Shown: positions 1 through 12,568, numbered from the stretch's first letter. The stretch: 64,000 nt of DNA from Litoditis marina (GCA_964036275.1 CAXIWQ010000322.1:184578-248577), one strand, 5' to 3'. Notes: a model not told the origin generated them from the letters alone. Numbers and translations: made by a program.

Positions 1-192
1 CTACTAGGGCAGAATGAGTGAACAAAATCTGTTTCCTCGTAGGATACGGAACGTTGTTCTCTCCGAACCATTTTGCTGCCCCACTAGGGCAGAATAGTTT
101 GTTCTGCTCAGATCAGCTAACTGTTTTTCCAGAACAGGAAAGTCTCATCGACATCCGATTCACACTCGAGCAAAACCACTTTTCTGCCCTAC

Positions 193-272
193 TAGGCCAG
201 AATGAGTGAACAAAATCTGTTTCCTCGTAGGATACGGAACGTTGTTCTCTCCGAACCATTTTGCTGCCCTAC
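193..272 (+). repeat. Representative A module (80 bp)
   Basis: One A module measured palindrome centre to palindrome centre. It begins after the centre base, passes through TGAGTGAACAAAATCTG and TTTCCTCGTAGGATACGG, and ends CCGAACCATTTTGCTGCCC. On the complementary strand it contains GAACAACGTTC, a 4-bp inverted pair GAAC/GTTC with a 3-bp spacer. Its end palindrome has 8-bp perfect arms (CTGCCCTA/TAGGGCAG), shorter than the 10-bp arms at the other boundaries because the A module contributes GC rather than TT. Confidence 0.9.
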
Positions 273-372
273 TAGGGCAGAATAGTTTGTTCTGCTCAGA
301 TCAGCTAACTGTTTTTCCAGAACAAGAAAGTCTAATCGACATCCGATCCACACTTAACGACCAAAACCACTT

Positions 373-393
373 TTCTGCCCTACTAGGGCAGAA
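373..393. repeat. Representative boundary palindrome
   Basis: Perfect 10-bp arms TTCTGCCCTA and TAGGGCAGAA flank a single centre base at 383. The same element, with few substitutions, occurs at nearly every module boundary, that is every 80 or 108 bp on average. The centre base reports orientation: C in the left block, G in the right. Substituted copies (for example CTGCCTTACTAGAGCAG near 8,920) are not compensated in the opposite arm, so nothing seen here requires pairing to be preserved. Confidence 0.93.
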
Positions 394-462
394 TGAGTAA
401 ACAAACTCTTTGTTTTCATAGGAAACGGAACGAGGTTCTGTTCACACCAGTTTCTGCCCTAC
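384..462 (+). repeat. Representative A' module (79 bp)
   Basis: A diverged relative of A. It shares the start TGAGT(A/G)AACAAA but continues CTCTTTGTTTTCATAGG and GAAACGGAACGAGG. On the reverse strand it carries GTGAACA and TGTTCAC, a 7-bp inverted repeat 35 bp apart, and the internal GAACCTCGTTC, matching the GAACNNNGTTC arrangement of module A. A' occurs both paired with B and as extra tandem copies, which changes HOR length in steps of about 80 bp. Confidence 0.88.
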
Positions 463-570
463 TAGGGCAGAATAGTTTGTTCTGCTCAGATCAGCTAACT
501 GTTTTTCCAGAACACGGAAGTCTAATCGACATCCAATCCACACTTGAGCAAAACCACTTTTCTGCCCTAC
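463..570 (+). repeat. Representative B module (108 bp)
   Basis: A 108-bp module unrelated to A. It contains TAGTTTGTTCTGCTCAG, ATCAGCTAACTGTTTTTCC and, near its end, a variable stretch AATCGACATCCAATCC followed by CACTTGAGCAAAACC. The variable positions (ATCGAC/ATTGAC, CCGATCC/CCAATCC, CTCGAG/CTTGAG/CTTAAG, AGAACACGG/AGAACAGG) sort the copies into families and allow the two arms to be aligned. A 3-bp longer form (111 bp) occurs at 273-383. Confidence 0.9.
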
Positions 571-1385
571 TAGGGCAGAATGAGTGAACAAACTCTTTGT
601 TTTCATAGGAAACGGAACGAGATTCTGTTCACACTACTTTTCTGCCCTACTAGGGCAGAATGAGTGAACAAAATCTGTTTCCTCGTAGGATACGGAACGT
701 TGTTTTCCCCGAACCATTTTGCTGCCCTAATAGGGCAAAATAGTTTGTTCTGCTCAGATCAGCTAACTGTTTTTCCAGAACACGGAAGTCTAATCGACAT
801 CCAATCCACACTTGAGAAAAACCACTTTTCTGCCCTACTAGGGCAGAATGAGTGAACAAACTCTTTGTTTTTATAGGAAACGGAACGAGGTTCTGTTCAC
901 ACCAGTTCCTGCCCTACTAGGGCAGAATGAGTGAACAAAATCTTTGTTTTCACAGGAAACGGAACGAGGTTCTGTTCACACCAGTTCCTGCCCTACTAGG
1001 GCAGAATCGTTTGTTCTGCTCAGATCAGCTAACTGTTTTTCCAGAACACGGAAGTCTAATCGACATCCAATCCACACTTGAGAAAAACCACTTTTCTGCC
1101 CTACTAGGGCAGAATGAGTGAACAAACTCTTTGTTTTCATAGGAAACGGAACGAGGTTTGGTTCACACTACTTTTCTGCCCTACTAGGGCAGAATGAGTG
1201 AACAAAATCTGTTTCCTCGTAGGATACGGAACGTTGTTCTCTCCGAACCATTTTGCTGCCCCACTAGGGCAGAATAGTTTGTTCTGCTCAGATCAGCTAA
1301 CTGTTTTTCCAGAACAGGAAAGTCTCATCGACATCCGATTCACACTCGAGCAAAACCACTTTTCTGCCCTACTAGGCCAGAATGA

Positions 1386-3660
1386 GTGAACAAAATCTGT
1401 TTCCTCGTAGGATACGGAACGTTGTTCTCTCCGAACCATTTTGCTGCCCTACTAGGGCAGAATAGTTTGTTCTGCTCAGATCAGCTAACTGTTTTTCCAG
1501 AACAAGAAAGTCTAATCGACATCCGATCCACACTTAACGACCAAAACCACTTTTCTGCCCTACTAGGGCAGAATGAGTAAACAAACTCTTTGTTTTCATA
1601 GGAAACGGAACGAGGTTCTGTTCACACCAGTTTCTGCCCTACTAGGGCAGAATAGTTTGTTCTGCTCAGATCAGCTAACTGTTTTTCCAGAACACGGAAG
1701 TCTAATCGACATCCAATCCACACTTGAGCAAAACCACTTTTCTGCCCTACTAGGGCAGAATGAGTGAACAAACTCTTTGTTTTCATAGGAAACGGAACGA
1801 GATTCTGTTCACACTACTTTTCTGCCCTACTAGGGCAGAATGAGTGAACAAAATCTGTTTCCTCGTAGGATACGGAACGTTGTTTTCCCCGAACCATTTT
1901 GCTGCCCTAATAGGGCAAAATAGTTTGTTCTGCTCAGATCAGCTAACTGTTTTTCCAGAACACGGAAGTCTAATCGACATCCAATCCACACTTGAGAAAA
2001 ACCACTTTTCTGCCCTACTAGGGCAGAATGAGTGAACAAACTCTTTGTTTTTATAGGAAACGGAACGAGGTTCTGTTCACACCAGTTCCTGCCCTACTAG
2101 GGCAGAATCGTTTGTTCTGCTCAGATCAGCTAACTGTTTTTCCAGAACAGGAAAGTCTCATTGACATCCGATCCTCACTCGAGCAAAACCACTTTTCTGC
2201 CCTACTAGGCCAGAATGAGTGAACAAAATCTTTGTTTTCATAGGAAACGAAACGAAGTTCGTTCACACCACTTTTCTGCCCTACTAGGCCAGAATGAGTG
2301 AACAAAATCTGTTTCCTCGTAGGATACGGAACGTTGTTCTCTCCGAACCATTTTGCTGCCCTACTAGGGCAGAATAGTTTGTTCTGCTCAGATCAGCTAA
2401 CTGTTTTTCCAGAACAAGAAAGTCTAATCGACATCCGATCCACACTTAAGCAAAACCACTTTTCTGCCCTACTAGGGCAGAATGAGTAAACAAACTCTTT
2501 GTTTTCATAGGAAACGGAACGAGGTTCTGTTCACACCAGTTTCTGCCCTACTAGGGCAGAATAGTTTGTTCTGCTCAGATCAGCTAACTGTTTTTCCAGA
2601 ACACGGAAGTCTAATCGACATCCAATCCACACTTGAGCAAAACCACTTTTCTGCCCTACTAGGGCAGAATGAGTGAACAAACTCTTTGTTTTCATAGGAA
2701 ACGGAACGAGATTCTGTTCACACTACTTTTCTGCCCTACTAGGGCAGAATGAGTGAACAAAATCTGTTTCCTCGTAGGATACGGAACGTTGTTTTCCCCG
2801 AACCATTTTGCTGCCCTAATAGGGCAAAATAGTTTGTTCTGCTCAGATCAGCTAACTGTTTTTCCAGAACACGGAAGTCTAATCGACATCCAATCCACAC
2901 TTGAGAAAAACCACTTTTCTGCCCTACTAGGGCAGAATGAGTGAACAAACTCTTTGTTTTTATAGGAAACGGAACGAGGTTCTGTTCACACCAGTTCCTG
3001 CCCTACTAGGGCAGAATCGTTTGTTCTGCTCAGATCAGCTAACTGTTTTTCCAGAACAGGAAAGTCTCATTGACATCCGATCCTCACTCGAGCAAAACCA
3101 CTTTTCTGCCCTACTAGGCCAGAATGAGTGAACAAAATCTTTGTTTTCATAGGAAACGAAACGAAGTTCGTTCACACCACTTTTCTGCCCTACTAGGGCA
3201 GAATGAGTGAACAAAATCTGTTTCCTCGTAGGATACGGAACGTTGTTCTCTCCGAACCATGTTGCTGCCCTACTAGGGCAGAACAGTTTGTTCTGCTCAG
3301 ATCAGCTAACTGTTTTTCCAGAACAAGAAAGTCTAATCGACATCCAATTCACACTTAAGCAAAACCACTTTTCTGCCCTACTAGGGCAGAATGAGTAAAC
3401 AAACTCTTTGTTTTCATAGGAAACGGAACGAGGTTCTGTTCACACCAGTTTCTGCCCTACTAGGGCAAAATAGTTTGTTCTGCTCAGATCAGCTAACTGT
3501 TTTTCCAGAACACGGAAGTCTAATCGACATCCAATCCACACTTGAGCAAAACCACTTTTCTGCCCTACTAGGGCAGAATGAGTGAACAAACTCTTTGTTT
3601 TCATAGGAAACGGAACGAGGTTCTGTTCACACTACTTTTCTGCCCTACTAGGGCAGAATG
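1386..3660 (+). repeat. 909-bp HOR, about 2.5 copies
   Basis: Diagnostic modules repeat at a 909-bp offset: the A' with TTTTTATAGG at 2,028 and 2,937, the A with the CCTAATAGGGC palindrome at 1,844 and 2,753, and the A'-B pairs at 1,573, 2,482 and 3,391. Copies differ by single substitutions such as CCATGTTGC for CCATTTTGC near 3,258. The offset is 912 bp where the first copy carries the 3-bp longer B module. Confidence 0.82.
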
Positions 3661-6128
3661 AGTGAACAAAATCTGTTTCCTCGTAGGATACGGAACGTTG
3701 TTTTCTCCGAACCATTTTGCTGCCCTACTAGGGCAGAATAGTTTGTTCTGCTCAGATCAGCTAACTGTTTTTCCAGAACAGGAAAGTCTCATCGACATCC
3801 GATTCACACTCGAGCAAAACCACTTTTCTGCCCTACTAGGCCAGAATGAGTGAACAAAATCTGTTTCGTCGTAGGATACGGAACGTTGTTCTCTCCGAAC
3901 CATTTTGCTGCCCTACTAGGGCAGAATAGTTCGTTCTGCTCAGATCAGCTAACTGTTTTTCCAGAACAAGAAAGTCTAATCGACATCCGATCTACACTTA
4001 AGCAAAACCACTTTTCTGCCCTACTAGGGCAGAATGAGTGAACAAACTCTTTGTTTTCATAGGAAACGGAACGAGGTTCGGTTCACACTACTTTTCTGCC
4101 CTACTAGGGCAGAATGAGTGAACAAAATCTGTTTCCTCGTAGGATACGGAACGTTGTTTTCTCCGAACCATTTTGCTGCCCTACTAGGGCAGAACAGTTT
4201 GTTCTGCTCAGATCAGCTAACTGTTTTTCCAGAACACGGAAGTCTAATCGACATCCAATCCACACTTCAGAAAAACCACTTTTCTGCCCTACTAGGGCAG
4301 AATGAGTGAACAAACTCTTTGTTTTCATAGGAAACGGAACGAGGTTCGGTTCACACTACTTTTCTGCCCTACTAGGGCAGAATGAGTGAACAAAATCTTT
4401 GTTTTCACAGGAAACGGAACGAGGTTCTGTTCACACCAGTTCCTGCCCTACTAGGGCAGAATCGTTTGTTCTGCTCAGATCAGCTAACTGTTTTTCCAGA
4501 ACACGGAAGTCTAATCGACATCCAATCCACACTTGAGAAAAACCACTTTTCTGCCCTACTAGGGCAGAATGAGTGAACAAACTCTTTGTTTTCATAGGAA
4601 ACGGAACGAGGTTTGGTTCACACTACTTTTCTGCCCTACTAGGGCAGACTGAGTGAACAAAATCTGTTTCCTCGTAGGATACGGAACGTTGTTCTCTCCG
4701 AACCATTTTGCTGCCCCACTAGGGCAGAATAGTTTGTTCTGCTCAGATCAGCTAACTGTTTTTCCAGAACAGGAAAGTCTCATCGACATCCGATTCACAC
4801 TCGAGCAAAACCACTTTTCTGCCCTACTAGGCCAGAATGAGTGAACAAAATCTGTTTCCTCGTAGGATACGGAACGTTGTTCTCTCCGAACCATTTTGCT
4901 GCCCTACTAGGGCAGAATAGTTTGTTCTGCTCAGATCAGCTAACTGTTTTTCCAGAACAAGAAAGTCTAATCGACATCCGATCCACACTTAAGCAAAACC
5001 ACTTTTCTGCCCTACTAGGGCAGAATGAGTAAACAAACTCTTTGTTTTCATAGGAAACGGAACGAGGTTCTGTTCACACCAGTTTCTGCCCTACTAGGGC
5101 AGAATAGTTTGTTCTGCTCAGATCAGCTAACTGTTTTTCCAGAACACGGAAGTCTAATCGACATCCAATCCACACTTGAGCAAAACCACTTTTCTGCCCT
5201 ACTAGGGCAGAATGAGTGAACAAACTCTTTGTTTTCATAGGAAACGGAACGAGATTCTGTTCACACTACTTTTCTGCCCTACTAGGGCAGAATGAGTGAA
5301 CAAAATCTGTTTCCTCGTAGGATACGGAACGTTGTTTTCCCCGAACCATTTTGCTGCCCTAATAGGGCAAAATAGTTTGTTCTGCTCAGATCAGCTAACT
5401 GTTTTTCCAGAACACGGAAGTCTAATCGACATCCAATCCACACTTGAGAAAAACCACTTTTCTGCCCTACTAGGGCAGAATGAGTGAACAAACTCTTTGT
5501 TTTTATAGGAAACGGAACGAGGTTCTGTTCACACCAGTTCCTGCCCTACTAGGGCAGAATCGTTTGTTCTGCTCAGATCAGCTAACTGTTTTTCCAGAAC
5601 AGGAAAGTCTCATTGACATCCGATCCTCACTCGAGCAAAACCACTTTTCTGCCCTACTAGGCCAGAATGAGTGAACAAAATCTTTGTTTTCATAGGAAAC
5701 GAAACGAAGTTCGTTCACACCACTTTTCTGCCCTACTAGGGCAGAATGAGTGAACAAAATCTGTTTCCTCGTAGGATACGGAACGTTGTTCTCTCCGAAC
5801 CATGTTGCTGCCCTACTAGGGCAGAACAGTTTGTTCTGCTCAGATCAGCTAACTGTTTTTCCAGAACAAGAAAGTCTAATCGACATCCAATCCACACTTA
5901 AGCAAAACCACTTTTCTGCCCTACTAGGGCAGAATGAGTAAACAAACTCTTTGTTTTCATAGGAAACGGAACGAGGTTCTGTTCACACCAGTTTCTGCCC
6001 TACTAGGGCAAAATAGTTTGTTCTGCTCAGATCAGCTAACTGTTTTTCCAGAACACGGAAGTCTAATCGACATCCAATCCACACTTGAGCAAAACCACTT
6101 TTCTGCCCTACTAGGGCAGAATGAGTGA
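2298..6128 (+). repeat. 2543-bp offset duplication
   Basis: The module series 2,298-3,585 recurs at 4,841-6,128, a constant offset of 2,543 bp, including the TTTTTATAGG A' variant (2,937 and 5,480) and the CATGTTGC A variant (3,207 and 5,750). The 3.66-4.84 kb stretch between holds another family mix, with a GTTTCGTCGTAGG variant at ~3,862 and a CACTTCAG variant at ~4,264. Confidence 0.8.
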
Positions 6129-9100
6129 ACAAACTCTTTGTTTTCATAGGAAACGGAACGAGGTTCTGTTCACACTACTTTTCTGCCCTACTAGGGCAGA
6201 ATGAGTAAACAAAATCTGTTTCCTCGTAGGATACGGAACGTTGTTTTCTCCGAACCATTTTGCTGCCCTACTAGGGCAGAACAGTTTGTTCTGCTCAGAT
6301 CAGCTAACTGTTTTTCCAGAACACGGAAGTCTAATCGACATCCAATCCACACTTGAGAAAAACCACTTTTCTGCCCTACTAGGGCAGAATGAGTGAACAA
6401 ACTCTTTGTTTTCATAGGAAACGGAACGAGGTTCTGTTCACACCAGTTCCTGCCCTACTAGGGCAGAATCGTTTGTTCTGCTCAGATCAGCTAACTGTTT
6501 TCCCAGAACAGGTAAGTCTCATTGACATCCGATCCTCACTCGAGCAAAACCACTTTTCTGCCCTACTAGGCCAGAATGAGTGAACAAAACCTTTGTTTTC
6601 ATAGGGAACGAAACGAAGTTCTGTTCACACCACTTTTCTGCCCTACTAGGGCAGAATGAGTGAACAAAATCTGTTTCCTCGTAGGATACGGAACGTTGTT
6701 CTCTCCGAACCATTTTGCTGCCTTACTAGATCAGAATAGTTTGTTCTGCTCAGATCAGCTAACTGTTTTTCCAGAACAGAAAAGTCTGATTGACATCCGA
6801 TCCACACTCGAGCAAAACCACCTTTCTGCCCTACTAGGGCAGAATGAGTGAACAAAATCTGTTTCCTTGTAGGATACGGAACGTTGTTCTCTCCGAACCA
6901 TTTTGCTGCCCTACTAGAGCAGATTAGTTTGTTCTGCTCAGATCAGCTAACTGTTTTTCCAGAACAGAAAAGTCTCATTGACATCCGATCCACACTCGAG
7001 CAAAACCACCTTTCTGCCGTACTAGGGCAGAATGAGTGAACAAAATCTGTTTCCTCGTAGGATACGGAACGTTGTTCTCTCCGAACCATTTTGCTGCCCT
7101 ACTAGGGCAGAATAGTTTGTTCTGCTCAGATCAGCTAACTGTTTTTCCAGAACAGGAAAGTCTCATCGACATCCGATTCACACTCGAGCAAAACCACTTT
7201 TCTGCCCTACTAGGCCAGAATGAGTGAACAAACTCTTTGTTTTCATAGGAAACGGAACGAGGTTCTGTTCACACCAGTTCCTGCCCTACTAGGGCAGAAT
7301 CGTTTGTTCTGCTCAGATCAGCTAACTGTTTTTCCAGAACAGGAAAGTCTCATTGACATCCAATCCACACTTAAGCAAAACCACTTATCTGCCCTACTAG
7401 GGCAGAATGAGTGAACAAACTCTTTGTTTTCATAGGAAACGGAACAAGGTTCTGTTCACACCAGTTTCTGCCCTACTAGGGCAGAATGAGTGAACGAAAT
7501 CTGTTTCCTCGTAGGATACGGAACGTTGTTCTCTCCGAACCATTTTGCTGCCCTACTAGGGCAGAATAGTTTGTTCTGCTCAGATCAGCTAACTGTTTTC
7601 CCAGAACAGGAAAGTCTCATCGACATCCGATTCACACTCGAGCAAAACCACTTTTCTGACCTACTAGGACAGAATGAGTGAACAAACTCTTTGTTTTCAT
7701 AGGAAACGGAACGAGGTTCTGTTCACACTACTTTTCTGCCCTACTAGGGCAGAACGAGTGAACAAAATCTGTTTCCTCGTAGGATACGGAACGGAACGAG
7801 GTTCTGTTCACACCACTTTTCTGCCCTACTAGGGCAGAATGAGTGAACAAAATCTGTTTCCTCGTAGGATACGGAACGTTGTTCTCTCCGAACTATTTTG
7901 CTGCCCTACTAGGGCAGAATAGTTTGCTCTGCTCAGATCAGCTAACTGTTTTTCCAGAACAAGAAAGTCTAATCGACATCCAATCCACACTTGAGCAAAA
8001 CCACTTTTCTGCCCTACTAGGCCAGAATGAGTGAACAAAATCTTTGTTTTCATAGGAAACGAAACGAAGTTCGTTCACACCACTTTTCTGCCATACTAGG
8101 GCAGAATCGTTTGTTCTGCTCAGATCAGCTAACTGTTTTTCCAGAACAAGAAAGTCTAATCGAAATCCAATCCACACTTAAGCAAAACCATTTTTCTGCC
8201 CTACTAGGGCAGAATGAGTAAACAAACTCTTTGTTTTCATAGGAAACGGAACGAGGTTCTGTTCACACCAGTTTCTGCCCTACTAGGGCAGAATAGTTTG
8301 TTCTGCTCAGATCAGCTAACTGTTTTTCCAGAACACGGAAGTCTAATCGACATCCAATCCACACTTGAGCAAAACCACTTTTCTGCCCTACTAGGGCAGA
8401 ATGAGTAAACAAACTCTTTGTTTTCATAGGAAACGGAACGAGGTTCTGTTCACACCAGTTTCTGCCCTACTAGGGCAGAATAGTTTGTTCTGCTCAGATT
8501 AGCTAACTGTTTTTTCCAGAACAAGAAAGACTAATCGACATCCAATCCACACTTGAGAAGAACCACTTTTCTGCCCTACTAGGGCAGAATGAGTGAACAA
8601 ACTCTTTGTTTTCATAGGAAACGGAACGAGGTTCTGTTCACACCAGTTCCTGCCCTACTAGGGCAGAATCGTTTGTTCTGCTCAGATCAGCTAACTGTTT
8701 TCCCAGAACAGGAAAGTCTCATTGACATCCGATCCTCACTCGAGCAAAACCACTTTTCTGCCCTACTAGGCCAGAATGAGTGAACAAAACCTTTGTTTTC
8801 ATAGGGAACGAAACGAAGTTCTGTTCACACCACTTTTCTGCCCTACTAGGCCAGAATGAGTGAACAAAATCTGTTTCCTCGTAGGATACGGAACGTTGTT
8901 CTCTCCGAACCATTTTGCTGCCTTACTAGAGCAGAATAGTTTGTTCTGCTCAGATCAGCTAACTGTTTTTCCAGAACAGAAAAGTCTCATTGACATCCGA
9001 TCCACACTCGAGCAAAACCACCTTTCTGCCCTACTAGGGCAGAATGAGTGAACAAAATCTGTTTCCTCGTAGGATACGGAACGTTGTTTTCTCCAAACCA

Positions 9101-12100
9101 TTTTGCTGCCCTACTAGGGCAGAATGAGTAAACAAACTCTTTGTTTTCATAGGAAACGGAACGAGGTTCTGTTCACACCAGGTTCTGCCCTACTAGGGCA
9201 GAATAGTTTGTTCTGCTCAGATCAGCTAACTGTTTTTCCAAAAAGTCTCATTGACATCCGATCCACACTCGAGCAAAACCACCTCCGAACCATGTTGCTG
9301 CCCTACTAGAGCAGATTGACATCTCATTGGCATCCGATCCACACTCGAGCAAAACCACCTTTCTGCCCTACTAGGGCAGAATGAGTGAACAAAATCTGTT
9401 TCCTCGTAGGATACGGAACGTTGTTTTCTCCAAACCATTTTGCTGCCCTACTAGGGCAGATTGAGTAAACAAACTCTTTGTTTTCATAGGAAACGGAACG
9501 AGGTTCTGTTCACACCAGTTTCTGCCCTACTAGGGCAGAATAGTTTGTTCTGCTCAGATCTTCTAACTGTTTTTCCAGAACACGGAAGTCTAATCGACAT
9601 CCAATCCACACTTGAGCAAAACCACTTTTCTGCCCTACTAGAGCAGAATGAGTGAACAAACTATTTGTTTTCATAGGAAACGGAACGAGGTTCTGTTCAC
9701 ACTACTTTTCTGCCCTACTAGGGTAGAATGAGTGAACAAAATCTGTTTCCTCGTAGGATACGGAACGTTGTTTTCTCCGAACCATTTTGCTGCCCTACTA
9801 GGGCAGAACAGTTTGTTCTGCTCAGATCAGCTAACTGTTTTTCCAGAACACGGAAGTCTAATCGACATCCAATCCACACTTGACAAAAACCACTTTTCTG
9901 CCCTACTAGGGCAGAATGAGTGAACAAACTCTTTGTTTTCATAGGAAACGGAACGAGGTTCTGTTCACACCACTTTTCTGCCCTACTAGGGCAGAATGAG
10001 TGAACAAAATCTGTTTCCTCGTAGGATACAAAACGTTGTTTTCTCCGAACCATTTTGCTGCCCTACTAGGGCAGAACAGTTTGTTCTGCTCAGATCAGCT
10101 AACTGTTTTTCCAGAACACGGAAGTCTAATCGACATCCAATCCACACTTGACAAAAACCACTTTTCTGCCCTACTAGGGCAGAATGAGTGAACAAACTCT
10201 TTGTTTTCATAGGAAACGGAACGAGGTTCTGTTCACACCACTTTTCTGCCCTACTAGGGCAGAATGAGTGAACAAAATCTGTTTCCTCGTAGGATACGGA
10301 ACGTTGTTCTCTCCGAACCATTTTGCTGCCCTACTAGAGCAGAATAGTTTGTTCTGCTCAGATCAGCTAACTGTTTTTCCAGAACAGAAAAGTCTCATTG
10401 ACATCCGATCCACACTCGAGCAAAACCACCTATCTGCCCTACTAGGGCAGAATGAGTGAACAAAATCTGTTTCCTCGTAGGATACGGAACGTTGTTCTCT
10501 CCAAACCATTTTGCTGCCCTACTAGGGCAGAACAGTTTGTTCTGCTCAGATCAGCTAACTGTTTCTCCAGAACACGGAAGTCTAATCGACATCCAATCCA
10601 CACTTGAGCAAAACCACTTTTCTGCCCTACTAGGGCAGAATGAGTAAACAGACTCTTTGTTTTCATAGGAAACGGAACGAGGTTCTGTTCACACCAGTTT
10701 CTGCCCTACTAGGGCAGAATAGTTTGTTCTGCTCAGATCAGCTAACTGTTTTTCCAGAACAAGAAAGACTAATCGACATCCAATCCACACTTGAGAAAAA
10801 CCACTTTTCTGCCCTACTAGGGCAGAATGAGTGAACAAACTCTTTGTTTTCATAGGAAACGGAACGAGGTTCTGTTCACACCAGTTCCTGCCCTACTAGG
10901 GCAGAATCGTTTGTTCTGCTCAGATCAGCTAACTGTTTTCCCAGAACAGGAAAGTCTCATTGACATCCGATCCTCACTCGAGCAAAACCACTTTTCTGCC
11001 CTACTAGGCCAGAATGAGTGAACAAAACCTTTGTTTTCATAGGGAACGAAACGAAGTTCTGTTCACACCACTTTTCTGCCTACTAGGGCAGAATGAGTGA
11101 ACAAAATCTGTTTCCTCGTAGGATACGGAACGTTGTTCTCTCCGAACCATTTTGCTGCCTTATTAGAGCAGAATAGTTTGTTCTGCTCAGATCAGCTAAC
11201 TGTTTTTCCAGAACAGAAAAGTCTCATTGACATCCGATCCACACTCGAGCAAAACCACCTTTCTGCCCTACTAGGGCAGAATGAGTGAACAAAATCTGTT
11301 TCCTCGTAGGATACGGAACGTTGTTTTCTCCAAACCATTTTGCTGCCCTACTAGGGCAGAATGAGTAAACAAACTCTTTGTTTTCATAGGAAACGGAACG
11401 AGGTTCTGTTCACACCAGGTTCTGCCCTACTAGGGCAGAATAGTTTGTTCTGCTCAGATCAGCTAACTGTTTTTCCAAAAAGTCTCATTGACATCCGATC
11501 CACACTCGAGCAAAACCACCTCCGAACCATTTTGCTGCCCTACTAGAGCAGATTGACATCTCATTGACATCCGATCCACACTCGAGCAAAACCACCTTTC
11601 TGCCCTACTAGGGCAGAATGAGTGAACAAAATCTGTTTCCTCGTAGGATACGGAACGTTGTTTTCTCCAAACCATTTTGCTGCCCTACTAGGGCAGATTG
11701 AGTAAACAAACTCTTTGTTTTCATAGGAAACGGAACGAGGTTCTGTTCACACCAGTTTCTGCCCTACTAGGGCAGAATAGTTTGTTCTGCTCAGATCTTC
11801 TAACTGTTTTTCCAGAACACGGAAGTCTAATCGACATCCAATCCACACTTGAGCAAAACCACTTTTCTGCCCTACTAGGGCAGAATGAGTGAACAAACTC
11901 TTTGTTTTCATAGGAAACGGAACGAGGTTCTGTTCACACTACTTTTCTGCCCTACTAGGGTAGAATGAGTGAACAAAATCTGTTTCCTCGTAGGATACGG
12001 AACGTTGTTTTCTCCGAACCATTTTGCTGCCCTACTAGGGCAGAACAGTTTGTTCTGCTCAGATCAGCTAACTGTTTTTCCAGAACACGGAAGTCTAATC

Positions 12101-12560
12101 GACATCCAATCCACACTTGACAAAAACCACTTTTCTGCCCTACTAGGGCAGAATGAGTGAACAAACTCTTTGTTTTCATAGGAAACGGAACGAGGTTCTG
12201 TTCACACCACTTTTCTGCCCTACTAGGGCAGAATGAGTGAACAAAATCTGTTTCCTCGTAGGATACAAAACGTTGTTTTCTCCGAACCATTTTGCTGCCC
12301 TACTAGGGCAGAACAGTTTGTTCTGCTCAGATCAGCTAACTGTTTTTCCAGAACACGGAAGTCTAATCGACATCCAATCCACACTTGACAAAAACCACTT
12401 TTCTGCCCTACTAGGGCAGAATGAGTGAACAAACTCTTTGTTTTCATAGGAAACGGAACGAGGTTCTGTTCACACCACTTTTCTGCCCTACTAGGGCAGA
12501 ATGAGTGAACAAAATCTGTTTCCTCGTAGGATACGGAACGTTGTTCTCTCCGAACCATTT
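2700..12560 (+). repeat. Left arm of the large inverted repeat
   Basis: This stretch is matched in reverse complement by 20,670-30,650. Paired coordinates sum to nearly constant values: 34,227 for 5.3-7.2 kb with 27.0-28.9 kb, 33,231 around 7.5-8.05 kb, 33,420 for 8.6-10.46 kb and 33,231-33,232 for 10.44-12.56 kb. Each step equals a whole-module gain or loss. The left arm alone carries an extra ~188-bp monomer near 8,214-8,401. Outside 5.3 kb the pairing sum drops to 33,584, because the right arm lacks 643 bp, and then to 33,397. Rare shared variants (for example the B module with AGAACAGGTAAG near 6,505) support a common origin. Confidence 0.87.
7787..7797 (+). repeat. A/A' hybrid joint at CGGAAC
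   Basis: The sequence ATACGGAACGGAACGAGG joins the first half of an A module to the second half of an A' module through the shared hexamer CGGAAC, present twice in overlap. It is a recombinant module formed inside the short identity between A and A'. The mirrored copies in the right block are at 25,434-25,444 and, after the 995-bp duplication, 26,429-26,439. Confidence 0.8.
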
Positions 12561-12568
12561 TGCTGCCC
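8520..12568 (+). repeat. 2237-bp HOR, about 1.8 copies
   Basis: Module series 8,589-10,330 repeats at 10,827-12,568. The offset is 2,238 bp before and 2,237 bp after a one-base loss in a palindrome at ~11,080 (CTGCCTACTAGGG). Both copies contain the chimeric B/A/B monomer (9,226 and 11,463) and two A-B-A' units with GATACAAAACG or GATACGGAACG. In the second copy the last A-B pair is replaced by another family. Confidence 0.82.

Larger units (their letters stand above)
1..2108 (+). repeat. 1180-bp HOR, 1.8 copies
   Basis: Position 1 onward is repeated from 1,181 with the same module order and variants, including CCACTAGGG at 84 and 1,264 and the 3-bp longer B module at 273-383. The match ends near 928/2,108, where the first copy continues with a second A' and the second goes straight to B. 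Its length is eight A-type modules plus five B modules (637 + 543 bp). Confidence 0.88.

Noticed and set aside
18..209. Repeated 63-64-codon open frames, one per A-B or A'-B monomer, on the strand that follows module orientation
   Set aside because: Those on A modules start with GTG, each ends at TGA inside GAATGAGTGA, and the 188-bp monomer is not a multiple of three, so the frame shifts every unit. Variation does not favour synonymous changes by eye, and both strands are open. No recognisable domain. Explained by satellite homogenisation.
373..393. Intrinsic transcription terminators at the palindromes
   Set aside because: Arms with one unpaired base give no workable loop, no T-run follows the stem consistently, and the setting is eukaryotic.
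2810..2830. Telomere repeats (CCCTAA or TTAGGG inside variant palindromes)
   Set aside because: Single hexamers created by one base change at the palindrome centre; never in tandem.
8640..8660. Pol III internal promoter or tRNA-derived repeat
   Set aside because: GGTTCGG in module A only weakly resembles a B box, there is no matching A box at proper distance, and no cloverleaf can be drawn.
9718..10053. 111-codon open frames on the opposite strand
   Set aside because: They cross module and palindrome boundaries, appear only where one A'-B-A combination happens to lack stops, and vary with HOR structure. Antisense to equally open frames.
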